This document shows positions 16,927 to 25,003 of a stretch of 64,000 bases of DNA, piece by piece; position 1 is the first letter of the stretch; every line of letters begins with the position of its first letter. The notes beneath the pieces were generated by a model. The model had not been told where the DNA came from, ran no database searches, and saw nothing but the letters and a program-made list of their open reading frames with translations. The position numbers were made by a program, and so were the translations under genes. Source of the DNA: JAKAVN01 sp963796565 (GTDB lineage Bacteria > Desulfobacterota > Binatia > Binatales > Binataceae); contig CAWCMA010000012.1 in NCBI GenBank assembly GCA_963796565.1, positions 124,001-188,000 of the forward strand, written 5' to 3'.

Positions 16927-18087
16927 TTAGTACTTTGGCACATAGAGATCGTTTAGAAAGAGCAAATAAGGTTTGTCCACCGCTATCACAGGATCTTTCA
17001 ATCGAATTTTGTTCATTCCAAAGGCTTTTAAGATTCCACCGATCAACCACACCTCACCAAGATCCAGTGTCCGTCGTTCGTACTTGACATGTTCGTTGAC
17101 ATCTCTCTGCCAAGCCAAACACGTGCGCCTCAGCTCTTCATATACTCCTTGAGCAGCTGGCATCCCGCAGCGTCCAACTCTAATATTGCGGCCCATTTCG
17201 GCGCAGAATTTTCTGAAACTCCGTGCGTGTTTAGAATTTCGCACTTCGAGAATCGCCGAAATCAAATCAATATGCTTGTCATCGGCGAACTTTATGACGT
17301 ACTCTGCTACCGGGGGAATGTCCCAGCAAGCGTTGAGGAAGTACGTAGCATCAGAGGACTTGAGCTTCTCGTCCACAAATCCGACTACCTTGTCCGCAAA
17401 TCCTTTCGGCAAGGCCAGTGCGTCACTTATCGTACGCCTAAAATATTCGGCACGCGTAGGGTGTGGGGACAAGTAAAGGCCTAACGATCTGGCTAACTCC
17501 AGATAGAAATGAGCACGTTCAATGGACCGATTAGTCCCAGTAAACATTCTCATCGGCGGAGCGAACTCCTCTAGGGTCTGCGACAGGAGTTCCGCCTGAG
17601 TCCTCAAGTCTTCTGCAACATCATCCCGAAACGAGCCATTGATCACTGAGTAGTGATACTGGCGTAATTCGAGGTCTCCCTTTCGTATTTCATCAAGCAA
17701 CACTTGATGTTGGTGATCCATCTTTACGCTCGCGTCGTGAGCATCGCGCTCGAACGTGACAAATTTGACTACTTCGGCCGCCAGTTGCGCTCGCAACGGT
17801 CCGTCGATTAGTAGACCCGAGACCGCATCGCCGAAAAATTCACATACGATCTTGCAGTTCTCTTCAAGCGCGAGCAACTGGGAATCCACAACTACACGAT
17901 CGTATAGAACCAAATTCTGAATTAGATTGTGTAGCGTGGTCGCATCGCCACGAATAGCTTGTCGTTCGGATGTGCTGCTGCACTGGAAGTATTCGGGCGG
18001 GGTGGAAAGTACTGTTTGGCCGTCCACCAAGACAGCGGTGCTAAGATCTAGGTCGGTGATCCTCTGGAGCTTGACGGTAGTGGTCAT
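16927..18087 (-). CDS. unrecognised 386-residue protein, cargo of the small element
   Basis: The ATG at 18087 follows AGGAAG by 6 bases and begins MTTTVKLQRITDLDLSTA. The chain is mostly helical and charged, has no signal peptide or membrane segment, and ends with LLFLNDLYVPKY. Features are a run of helices with many Asp/Glu/Lys, an SPHPTRAEYFRR stretch in the middle and isolated cysteines without metal-binding spacing. I recognise no family. Base composition is visibly more A/T-rich than its neighbours, and it lies between the inverted repeats beside a recombinase remnant, so acquisition by transfer is likely. A defence or selfish-element role is possible but not shown. Confidence 0.8.
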   Translation of the reverse strand: MTTTVKLQRITDLDLSTAVLVDGQTVLSTPPEYFQCSSTSERQAIRGDATTLHNLIQNLVLYDRVVVDSQLLALEENCKIVCEFFGDAVSGLLIDGPLRAQLAAEVVKFVTFERDAHDASVKMDHQHQVLLDEIRKGDLELRQYHYSVINGSFRDDVAEDLRTQAELLSQTLEEFAPPMRMFTGTNRSIERAHFYLELARSLGLYLSPHPTRAEYFRRTISDALALPKGFADKVVGFVDEKLKSSDATYFLNACWDIPPVAEYVIKFADDKHIDLISAILEVRNSKHARSFRKFCAEMGRNIRVGRCGMPAAQGVYEELRRTCLAWQRDVNEHVKYERRTLDLGEVWLIGGILKAFGMNKIRLKDPVIAVDKPYLLFLNDLYVPKY

Positions 18088-18388
18088 GTCTTGCTTCCTA
18101 CTTGCGGGTGAACCTTGCAAGGGACCTTAAACGCGCATCCTGGTCGAGATTTACAGAGTCTGCAAGCGCGGTCTGCCTTGAGCGCCGGGTCCATCCCCAG
18201 CTTCAAATTCGCGCCATCAAACCGAGGCGTTAAGCGTCGACGACTCCCCACCCCGGCGCAGCGGCCGGATTATAGGACAACTCTCAATCGCGCGTCGAAC
18301 GCCAGATGCGAGGAAATGCACAGCCGAATTATGCCGATATTTCGCACGGGTGCTCGCGCCTTCAGTAGGACAGCGCCAAGATACGGTG

Positions 18389-18412
18389 CATAATTCGGGA
18401 GTCGGCATAATG
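18389..18412 (-). repeat. terminal inverted repeat, right
   Basis: This repeat contains CATAATTCGGGAGTCGGC and is the inverted partner of 16472-16495. Just outside lies a second short palindrome, ATGCCGATATCGGCAT, at 18419-18434. Confidence 0.7.
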
Positions 18413-18447
18413 CGAATCATGCCGATATCGGCATAAGATCCACTGCC

Positions 18448-18457
18448 CGGCGTCAGC
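18448..18457 (+). repeat. 10-bp direct repeat, right copy (possible target duplication)
   Basis: CGGCGTCAGC is identical to 16436-16445. If real, it places the element boundary about 35 bases outside the inverted repeats on each side. Confidence 0.35.
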
Positions 18458-18477
18458 TGCGGCTTGAACAGCGAGCG

Positions 18478-19320
18478 CTACACTTCGTATTTCTTGCTGG
18501 TCTCCAGGACTTCGGGCGCCCCCAGCAGGTCGGTTATCTCGGGTAGAAGCTCCAGGCCGGCGCCGCCGGAGATCGTGCCGGTGCGCGCGAGTTCGCTCAT
18601 CGCGTCGCGGGTGCGCTGATAGATGGCGAAAAGCGTGGCGATGTGGATCATCACCTTGAAACCATACTGAGCGATCTCTGCCGGATGCAGTAGTTGTCCG
18701 TTATACAGCAGCGGTAGCCCGTCGAGCAGCCGCGCGCAGTTTTTGAGATCCTCCAGCGTCTTGATGCCGTCGACGAAGATCAGGTCGGCGCCCGCCGCGC
18801 GATAGGCGCGTGCGCGCCGTGTCACCTCTTCCCAGCCCAGCGGAGCAAGCGCGTCGGTTCGCGCAATTATCACCAGGTCGGGATCGCGCCGGGCGTCGAT
18901 CGCCGCGCGCAGCTTGGCCGTCATGTTTTCGAGCGGGATAACCTGCTTGCCTTCGAGGAAGCCGCAACGCTTGGGCCACACCTGGTCCTCGATATGCAGC
19001 GCCGCCGCGCCCGCGTCCTCGTATTCGCGGATGGTGCGCTGGACATTGATCGCTTCGCCATAGCCCGTGTCGGCGTCGCAGATGAGCGGGATGTCCACCG
19101 ATCTCGCAAGCGCTCTGACGTTTTCGACCATCTCGCCCATCGTCAGCAGGCCGAGATCGGGAAAGCCGCGTGCGGCCGCGGTTCCAAAGCCAGTCATGTA
19201 GATCGCCTTGAATCCCTCGCGCTGGGCGAGTCGCGCCTGCAGGCAGTCGTAAACGAACGGGGCGACTACCATTTCCGGCCCGTTCAAGAGCTTTCGCAAG
19301 CGCGATCGTGTCTCAGGCAT
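18478..19320 (-). CDS. isocitrate lyase / PEP mutase superfamily lyase
   Basis: The 280-residue protein has the superfamily barrel. Asp82 and Asp84 lie in CDADTGYG (metal binding), IEDQ lies near residue 110, and the loop KRCGFLEGK (Lys117 to Lys125) carries the catalytic-type Cys119. The Cys in this loop points to a C-C lyase such as a methylisocitrate, dimethylmalate or oxaloacetate lyase rather than a phosphonate mutase. The gene is divergent from the deacetylase-like gene across a 120-base region with a clear promoter facing the other way. A role in the neighbouring ureide or amide catabolism is inferred from position only. Confidence 0.85.
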   Translation of the reverse strand: MPETRSRLRKLLNGPEMVVAPFVYDCLQARLAQREGFKAIYMTGFGTAAARGFPDLGLLTMGEMVENVRALARSVDIPLICDADTGYGEAINVQRTIREYEDAGAAALHIEDQVWPKRCGFLEGKQVIPLENMTAKLRAAIDARRDPDLVIIARTDALAPLGWEEVTRRARAYRAAGADLIFVDGIKTLEDLKNCARLLDGLPLLYNGQLLHPAEIAQYGFKVMIHIATLFAIYQRTRDAMSELARTGTISGGAGLELLPEITDLLGAPEVLETSKKYEV

Positions 19321-19385
19321 ACGCGCGTTCTCCCTGGATCCGAGCGGTCAACGTGGCACTGCGGCGACTGAAAAACTGCGCTGAA

Positions 19386-19414
19386 TTGTACCATCGGGAG
19401 TTTCTTTGTATACA
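19386..19414 (+). promoter_or_regulatory. sigma70-type promoter of the deacetylase-like gene
   Basis: TTGTAC (19386-19391) and TATACA (19409-19414) are separated by exactly 17 bases. The start of transcription would fall near 19421, leaving about 24 bases of leader before the ATG at 19445. Confidence 0.65.
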
Positions 19415-19415
19415 A
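19406..19415. promoter_or_regulatory. palindrome overlapping the -10 element, GntR-type operator candidate
   Basis: TTGTATACAA is a perfect 10-base palindrome that covers the -10 box. GntR/FCD regulators often bind sites of this kind, so repression by steric block is plausible. No GntR gene is visible in the window. Confidence 0.35.
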
Positions 19416-19444
19416 TGCGGACCGTCCGAACGAAGGAAACCGCC

Positions 19445-20344
19445 ATGACTGACGGAACTGACGCCAACAAGCAGATTCTTTGCGGATTCGGGATCGACGT
19501 CGACGCGGTTGCGGGATGGCTCGGCTCCTACGGCGGCCAGGATTCGCCGTTCGATATCTCGCGCGGCCTTTTTGCCGGCGAGGTGGGTACTCCGCGGCTG
19601 CTGCGGCTGTTTGACCGTTACAAAATCAAGACCTCATGGTTCATTCCCGGCCATTCGATCGAAACCTTTCCCGAGCAGATGCGCGAGGTCGCGCAGGCCG
19701 GCCACGAAATTGGCGCACATGGCTATTCGCATGAAAACCCGGTCGCGATGACTCCGCGCCAGGAAGAGGACGTGCTGGAGCGGTCGGTCGAGCTGGTCCA
19801 GGACCTGGCCGGCAGGAAGCCGCGCGGTTTCGTCGCGCCGTGGTGGGAGATGTCGCCCGTCACCGCCGAGTTGCTGCTCAAATACGGGTTTCGCTACGAC
19901 CACAGCCAGGGCCACCACGATTTTCAGCCCTATTATGCGCGGATCGGCGAAAGCTGGACCAACATCGACTACACTAGGCCCGCATCGCAGTGGATGAAAC
20001 CGCTAAAGCGCGGCAAAGCGGTCGACCTGGTGGAGATTTCGGCCAATTGGTACCTCGACGATCTCCCGCCGATGATGTTCATCAAGGCCTCACCCAATAG
20101 CCACGGCTTCGTCAACCCGCGTGACATCGAGCAGTTGTGGCGCGATCAGTTCGACTGGGTATACCGCGAATATGAGTGGGCGATATTTCCACTGACTATT
20201 CATCCGGACGTATCGGGCCGCCCGCAGGTGCTCCTGATGCTCGAGCGGCTCATCGAATACATCAGTGGACATTCGGGCGTGCGCTGGTGCACGATGGAAG
20301 AGATGGCGGACGAGTTCCGGAGGCGCCATCCGTTCAAAAGCTGA
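19445..20344 (+). CDS. polysaccharide deacetylase family protein (PuuE/allantoinase-like)
   Basis: The ATG at 19445 follows AAGGAAACC and gives 299 residues. The NodB-fold signature is present: GIDVDA with Asp18 and Asp20, and the zinc ligands His92 and His96 in AHGYSHEN. A WWEMSP loop and a final LTIHPDVSGRPQ stretch match the cofactor-independent allantoinase (PuuE) branch more than chitin deacetylases. Such enzymes hydrolyse C-N bonds in cyclic ureides or amides. The neighbouring hydantoinase and cysteine hydrolase genes fit a ring-opening role, which is inferred. Confidence 0.8.
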   Translation: MTDGTDANKQILCGFGIDVDAVAGWLGSYGGQDSPFDISRGLFAGEVGTPRLLRLFDRYKIKTSWFIPGHSIETFPEQMREVAQAGHEIGAHGYSHENPVAMTPRQEEDVLERSVELVQDLAGRKPRGFVAPWWEMSPVTAELLLKYGFRYDHSQGHHDFQPYYARIGESWTNIDYTRPASQWMKPLKRGKAVDLVEISANWYLDDLPPMMFIKASPNSHGFVNPRDIEQLWRDQFDWVYREYEWAIFPLTIHPDVSGRPQVLLMLERLIEYISGHSGVRWCTMEEMADEFRRRHPFKS

Positions 20345-20490
20345 TCGATCGCTTCGCGCAAGAGCGGCCATGAAGGCCCACACGCTCAGGAATACTGGCC
20401 GGCTCGCTCGGCGAGCCGCACGCTTTCGACCGTGTCGGTGGGTGACAGGCCGGCGCCCAGAGCGATACCCAGGCGTTCCATTGGCGGCGC

Positions 20491-21144
20491 TCAGGATTTC
20501 AATTCTTCGAGGTAAGCGAGCGCGTCCGCGAGTGACACCACGTCACCGTACTTGCTGTCCATGTCGAACAGATTGGCCTCGTGCGGTTCCTCGGCGCGAT
20601 CGCCGACCGCCTCGTGCGGGATAATCGGCCTGAAGCCGTGCGAGAGCGCATCGACCACGCTCGCGCGCACGCATCCGCTGGTAGTGCATCCGGTGACGAT
20701 CAGCGTGTCGACACCGCGCGTGACCAGGGTCGCGGAGAGCTGCGTTCCGAGAAAGGCGGAGGCGTACTTCTTCACCAGCAGCAAATCCTCGGGAGCGCGG
20801 CGAATGCGAGGATCGAGCTCGATCAGGTCCGAGCCGAGTTTGAGCTCGAGCAGGGTGGGCGCCTTCTCGGGCCACAGGCCGCCGTCGCCGGGCACGTTGG
20901 GATCGTAGCCGACGACCGTAAAGACGATCGGCACGCCCCTTTTTCGCGCGGCCGGGATGAGCTTGTTTATCGCCGCGACCTGCGGGTCGAGGTTGCCGGC
21001 AAGCGACGATTTCTCGGGCGCGGTGAAACCGATCTGCATGTCGACCACCAACAAGGCGGGCCGTTTGCCATAGCCAATCCGGTGACCCAGGCCGCTTCGG
21101 TTATAGATCGATCGTTTGTCGTCGCTCTTTTTTTCATTGCCCAT
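20491..21144 (-). CDS. isochorismatase-family cysteine hydrolase (N-carbamoylsarcosine amidase-like)
   Basis: The ATG at 21144 lies 7 bases after GGAGG and gives 217 residues. The catalytic triad is visible: Asp35 in LLVVDMQ, Lys125/126 in VKKYASAF and the nucleophile Cys158 in GCTTSGCVRAS. The GCTTSGCVR and ASAF stretches are typical of N-carbamoylsarcosine and related amidohydrolases. It releases ammonia and carbon dioxide from an N-carbamoyl group in that reaction. The next gene upstream on the same strand is a D-hydantoinase-like enzyme, whose product class is exactly N-carbamoyl amino acids. Confidence 0.8.
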   Translation of the reverse strand: MGNEKKSDDKRSIYNRSGLGHRIGYGKRPALLVVDMQIGFTAPEKSSLAGNLDPQVAAINKLIPAARKRGVPIVFTVVGYDPNVPGDGGLWPEKAPTLLELKLGSDLIELDPRIRRAPEDLLLVKKYASAFLGTQLSATLVTRGVDTLIVTGCTTSGCVRASVVDALSHGFRPIIPHEAVGDRAEEPHEANLFDMDSKYGDVVSLADALAYLEELKS

Positions 21145-21198
21145 GGCGTGGCCTCCGAGCAATAGTTGAAGCCGTACTGGCGCAAAGCTCGAGCTTCA

Positions 21199-22617
21199 TC
21201 AGCCGTGCGGCTTCATCACCTGTGCAACCGCTTGTCCCAAACCCCGCTTGCCCACAATCTCGCCGTTCTCCATCACCAACTGGCCGCGCAAAAAGGTCAT
21301 CACCGGAACGCCTCTGACTTTGCGGCCTTCCCATAGTGAGTAGTCAGTGCGTCCGCGGTAGCGATGCCGGCCCAGGGTGACTTCGGCCTCCGGATCGACC
21401 ACCACCAGATCGGCGTCGGAGCCCATCGCGATGACGCCCTTTTTCGGATAGGTGCCATACATCCGGGCCGCGTTCTCCGACAGCGCGCGGGCGATCGTGA
21501 CGAGATCGATCCCACGCCGGTTCACCGCCTCGTCGAAGATCAGCGCTAATGTATCGGCCACCTGATTGTTCACGCCGACGCGGCAGTCCCAGAAATCGCC
21601 GCGCTCCTTGAAGCTCGCGGTGTAGGTGAGACTGTCGGTGCCGATCGTTGAAAGCGTGCCGTCCTTGATCCCGCGCCACAAGCGATCGCGATCCTTCTGG
21701 AAGCGAAGGGGAGGCTGGATTTTTCCCTTGCAGCCGGCGTCGATCGCGTCCATCTCGGGCGCGGTGGTCGAGAGAAAGTAGGCGATCGTTTCACCCACGA
21801 TCGGCAGGCCCTGGGCCTTGAGCGAAGCGATGGTTTCGACGCTCTGCGCCGCGCTGATATGCACCGGGTAGAGCGGGCATCCGAGCTGGTTGGCGATGAG
21901 CCCGTAAGTGTAAATCTGTACGCTCTCCGCCCACTCGGGACTGCTTTCGGCCCACGCCGTAAGGTGATCGCTCCGTCCCATGCGCCTGAGCTCGTCGATA
22001 AGGATTCCGCGCACGAACGGATCCTCGGCGTGGATCATCGGGAACACCGGCCGCCCGGCGGTGTTGATCGCGCGGCAGGCCTCGTAGAAGAAGGCCGGGC
22101 TGATTCCCTCCTTGCTCATGCCGAAGCCTTCGGCCTGCGCGCCGGCATAGCCGGTGAAAAATTTGTAGGAGACGCCGCCCTGGGATGCGACCGCGGGAAT
22201 CTGCTTGACCTGATCGAGCGTGTTGACCACGCAGGTGACCTTGAAGTCGCACCAACTGCGCGACTCGCCGCACTTGACCGCGCGCGATAAAAGTTCGGGC
22301 AACGGCTCGCGGCCGATCAGCGTAGTGGTGGCAATCGTGGTGACGCCACCGACCAGGCATTCACGGGTATCCATTTCGAAATCCGTGGCCATCGCGTCGT
22401 CGCTGAAGGTGTCGCCGCTGAGGCCCAGATGCACGTGCGGGTCGAACAACCCTGGCATTACGATCTTGCCTTGGAGGTCGATTTCGCGCCGCGCGCTACC
22501 CAGCGTCTGCTCGGTTCCCACGGCCACGATCCGCTCGCCGGAAATCGCCAGGCCGCCCCGAATCGCGCCGCTCGGAGTGACTATCAGGCCATTCTTGAGC
22601 AGCAAGTCATTAGTCAT
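21199..22617 (-). CDS. dihydropyrimidinase / D-hydantoinase family amidohydrolase
   Basis: The 472-residue length is normal for the family. The binuclear metal site is complete: His61 and His63 in DPHVHLG, the carbamylated Lys152 in SYKFFTGY, His196 in MIHAED, His253 in PVHIS and Asp328 in IGTDS. These enzymes open cyclic ureides such as dihydropyrimidines and 5-substituted hydantoins to N-carbamoyl amino acids. It overlaps no other gene and is followed on the same strand after 54 bases by the cysteine hydrolase. It diverges from hydantoinase A across 264 bases. Confidence 0.9.
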   Translation of the reverse strand: MTNDLLLKNGLIVTPSGAIRGGLAISGERIVAVGTEQTLGSARREIDLQGKIVMPGLFDPHVHLGLSGDTFSDDAMATDFEMDTRECLVGGVTTIATTTLIGREPLPELLSRAVKCGESRSWCDFKVTCVVNTLDQVKQIPAVASQGGVSYKFFTGYAGAQAEGFGMSKEGISPAFFYEACRAINTAGRPVFPMIHAEDPFVRGILIDELRRMGRSDHLTAWAESSPEWAESVQIYTYGLIANQLGCPLYPVHISAAQSVETIASLKAQGLPIVGETIAYFLSTTAPEMDAIDAGCKGKIQPPLRFQKDRDRLWRGIKDGTLSTIGTDSLTYTASFKERGDFWDCRVGVNNQVADTLALIFDEAVNRRGIDLVTIARALSENAARMYGTYPKKGVIAMGSDADLVVVDPEAEVTLGRHRYRGRTDYSLWEGRKVRGVPVMTFLRGQLVMENGEIVGKRGLGQAVAQVMKPHG

Positions 22618-22754
22618 ACTAAGGCTCCCTTGGTCAAAGCTCCGGCGGCGATGAAGCTTTCGCCAACATCTCGCACAGGTGTCCGCGGCGCAACATCAAG
22701 CTCGCACTGCCGCGCGGACGTGCGGGCCCCCGCTGGCAAAAGACCGTTGCAAAG

Positions 22755-22764
22755 CTGTATGCAA
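22755..22764. promoter_or_regulatory. partial copy of the TTGTATACAA-type palindrome
   Basis: CTGTATGCAA matches the 19406 palindrome at 8 of 10 positions. It lies in the divergent region between the D-hydantoinase-like gene and hydantoinase A, where a shared regulator could act. The match is weak. Confidence 0.2.
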
Positions 22765-22881
22765 TTTACAAATGAAAAAGGGCTTGCCGCTCTCGTGGCT
22801 CCGGGCAAGTCCGCCGACGGCCCGGCTTCGTCATCGTACCGGCGCGGCGGCATCCCTTCTGGCATCGCTTTGGAGGTCTAG

Positions 22882-24933
22882 ATGGCGTACAGACTCGGCG
22901 TCGATGTGGGTGGGACTTTCACCGACCTGCTGCTGATCGACGAAGATACGGGCGCAACCTTCCGCGCCAAAGTGCCAACGACTCCGGCCAACCAGGCGGC
23001 GGCGGTCCTGGACGGAATCGGGCGCGTATGCGCGATCGCGGGGATCAAGCCGTCCGCGCTCACTGAGTTGATGCACGGCACGACGGTTACCACCAATGCC
23101 GTACTGGAGGGAAAAGGCGCGCGCGTCGGACTCATCACGACCGAAGGCTATCGCCAGATTCTTCAGGTGGCGCGCTCCTACGTTCCGGGCGGTCTTGCGG
23201 GATGGATTATCTGGCCCAAGCCTGAGCCGCTGGCGGCGCTCGATGATACGGTGGAAGTGCGCGAGCGAATCGGTGCGCGCGGCGAGATCGTGCACGAACT
23301 GGATGAAGCGAGCGCGCGCGAAGCGCTGAAGCATCTTAGGCGCCGCGGGGTCGAGGCGATAACCGTGTCGCTGATCAATGCCTACGCGAATCCCGCGCAC
23401 GAGCGGCGCATCCGCGATATCGCCAAAGAGGAGGCGCCCGACCTTCCGGTGTCGCTCTCCAGCGAGATTCTGCCCGAGATGCGCGAGTACGAGCGCACCA
23501 TTACCACAGTCGCCAACTCTTACGTGCGGCCGACCGTGGCGCGTTACCTCTCGAGTCTCAGAAGCGAGCTCAAATCGCGCGGAGTCGGCGCGCTGCTCGA
23601 ACTGCTGCGCTCCGACGGCGGGTTGATGTCGTTCGAGGCGGCCGAGGAAGCTCCCGTCAACATGCTGCTCAGCGGACCGGCGGGCGGCGTCGCGGGTGCT
23701 CTATGGGTCGCCAGACACGCCGGCTTCGACAACGTGCTCACGCTCGATATGGGCGGCACCTCGACCGACGTTTGTCTCATCGAACGCGGAGAGCCGCGCG
23801 TGCGGCGCGAGACCATGGTTGGCAATGTCGCGGTGCGCGTCTCCTCGCTCGATGTCCGATCGGTAGGCGCCGGCGGCGGGTCGATCGCCAAAGTGCCCGC
23901 GCTGACGCGCGCGCTGCGGGTCGGACCCGAGAGCGCGGGAGCCGAACCCGGTCCGGCGGCCTATGGCCGCGGTGGCGCGCAGCCAACGGTTACGGACGCC
24001 AACGTGATGCTCGGCTATTTGCCGGTCGATTTGCTCGGCGGCGATATGAAGCTCGATCGCGAGGCGGCGCAAAGCGCGGTGGAAAAGGTGGCCACCGGGC
24101 TCGGGATCGGACTGATGGAAGCGGCGGCGGGAATAGTCGACGTCGTCAACGAGCACATATTCGGCGCATTGCGCCTGGTCTCGGTCGAGCAGGGTTACGA
24201 TCCGCGCGGCTTCGCGCTGGTGGCCTTTGGCGGCGCAGGGCCGCTCCACGCCAACGCGCTGGGCGCTTTGCTGGGATGCTGGCCGGTAATCATCCCACCG
24301 AGTCCCGGCGTACTCTGCGCTTACGGCGATGCGACCACGCGGCTGCGCAACGAAGCCGCATGCACTTACATCCGGCGCTTCTCCGCCACCTCGGGCAGCG
24401 ACGTTGCGGAAACCCTTGGCGCGCTGGGCGAAAGCGCCGGCGCAGTGCTCGAAGCGGAAGGCCTGCCGCGCTCCGCCCGCTCGACCGTCTACCAGGCCGA
24501 CGTGCGTTATCATGGGCAGGGTTTCGAGGTGCCGGTCGCGGTCGACGTGGCCGGCCTCCGGCAGGACGGGATCGATCCGGTGCGCAAGGCGTTCGACGAA
24601 ATCCATCGCCGCTTGTTCACCTTCAACCTCGACGTCGAGCACGAGTTCGTGAACCTGCGCGCGATCGTGCAGGAGAATAGCCGCGAGCTCAAACCCGCCC
24701 GCCTGGCCAAAGGCGGACCCGACCCCGCCGCCGCGTTGAAGGGCGAAACTCCGATTTGGGCGCACGGGCGCTTGCTTAGCGCCAAACTTTACGATCGCGC
24801 GAGACTGCTCGCGCACAACGTGCTCGACGGTCCAGCGATAGTCACTGAGATGGACAGCACGACGCTCATCCTGCCCGGCCATTTCGGTGAGGTGGACGCT
24901 TTCGGAAACATCCTGATTCGCCCGAGGCAATAG
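22882..24933 (+). CDS. hyuA: hydantoinase/oxoprolinase family protein, subunit A
   Basis: The 683-residue protein starts MAYRLGVDVGGTFTDLLLID, the ATP-binding phosphate-1 loop of the ASKHA fold that hydantoinase A shares with acetone carboxylase. Further signatures are MHGTTVTTNAVLE, a second LDMGGTSTDVCLIE near residue 290 and a GAGGGSIA stretch. It forms an ATP-dependent complex with subunit B that opens hydantoin or 5-oxoproline rings. The B gene follows after about 70 bases. The exact substrate (N-methylhydantoin, hydantoin or oxoproline) cannot be read from the sequence. Confidence 0.9.
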   Translation: MAYRLGVDVGGTFTDLLLIDEDTGATFRAKVPTTPANQAAAVLDGIGRVCAIAGIKPSALTELMHGTTVTTNAVLEGKGARVGLITTEGYRQILQVARSYVPGGLAGWIIWPKPEPLAALDDTVEVRERIGARGEIVHELDEASAREALKHLRRRGVEAITVSLINAYANPAHERRIRDIAKEEAPDLPVSLSSEILPEMREYERTITTVANSYVRPTVARYLSSLRSELKSRGVGALLELLRSDGGLMSFEAAEEAPVNMLLSGPAGGVAGALWVARHAGFDNVLTLDMGGTSTDVCLIERGEPRVRRETMVGNVAVRVSSLDVRSVGAGGGSIAKVPALTRALRVGPESAGAEPGPAAYGRGGAQPTVTDANVMLGYLPVDLLGGDMKLDREAAQSAVEKVATGLGIGLMEAAAGIVDVVNEHIFGALRLVSVEQGYDPRGFALVAFGGAGPLHANALGALLGCWPVIIPPSPGVLCAYGDATTRLRNEAACTYIRRFSATSGSDVAETLGALGESAGAVLEAEGLPRSARSTVYQADVRYHGQGFEVPVAVDVAGLRQDGIDPVRKAFDEIHRRLFTFNLDVEHEFVNLRAIVQENSRELKPARLAKGGPDPAAALKGETPIWAHGRLLSAKLYDRARLLAHNVLDGPAIVTEMDSTTLILPGHFGEVDAFGNILIRPRQ

Positions 24934-25003
24934 AATTTCCCCGACGCGAAAGTCCGTCGCGCTCATCAACGCTCAGCATGAGAAAGAAGCCGGAGAATTG
25001 AAA

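Larger units (their letters stand above)
16472..18412. mobile_element. small inverted-repeat-bounded element with decayed tyrosine recombinase and one cargo gene
   Basis: A 24-base sequence at 16472-16495 is matched in inverted form at 18389-18412 with 22 of 24 positions equal. The core is GCCGACTCCCGGATTATG on the left, and CATAATTCGGGAGTCGGC on the right. The motif ATTATGCCG recurs near both ends (16490, 16552, 18325, 18402). Inside lie the C-terminal part of a tyrosine recombinase, next to the left end, and an unrecognised gene of visibly lower G+C. The layout resembles elements moved by tyrosine recombinases, such as recombinase-in-trio elements, but only one broken recombinase remains. 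It sits between two convergent genes, which it leaves intact. Confidence 0.65.
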
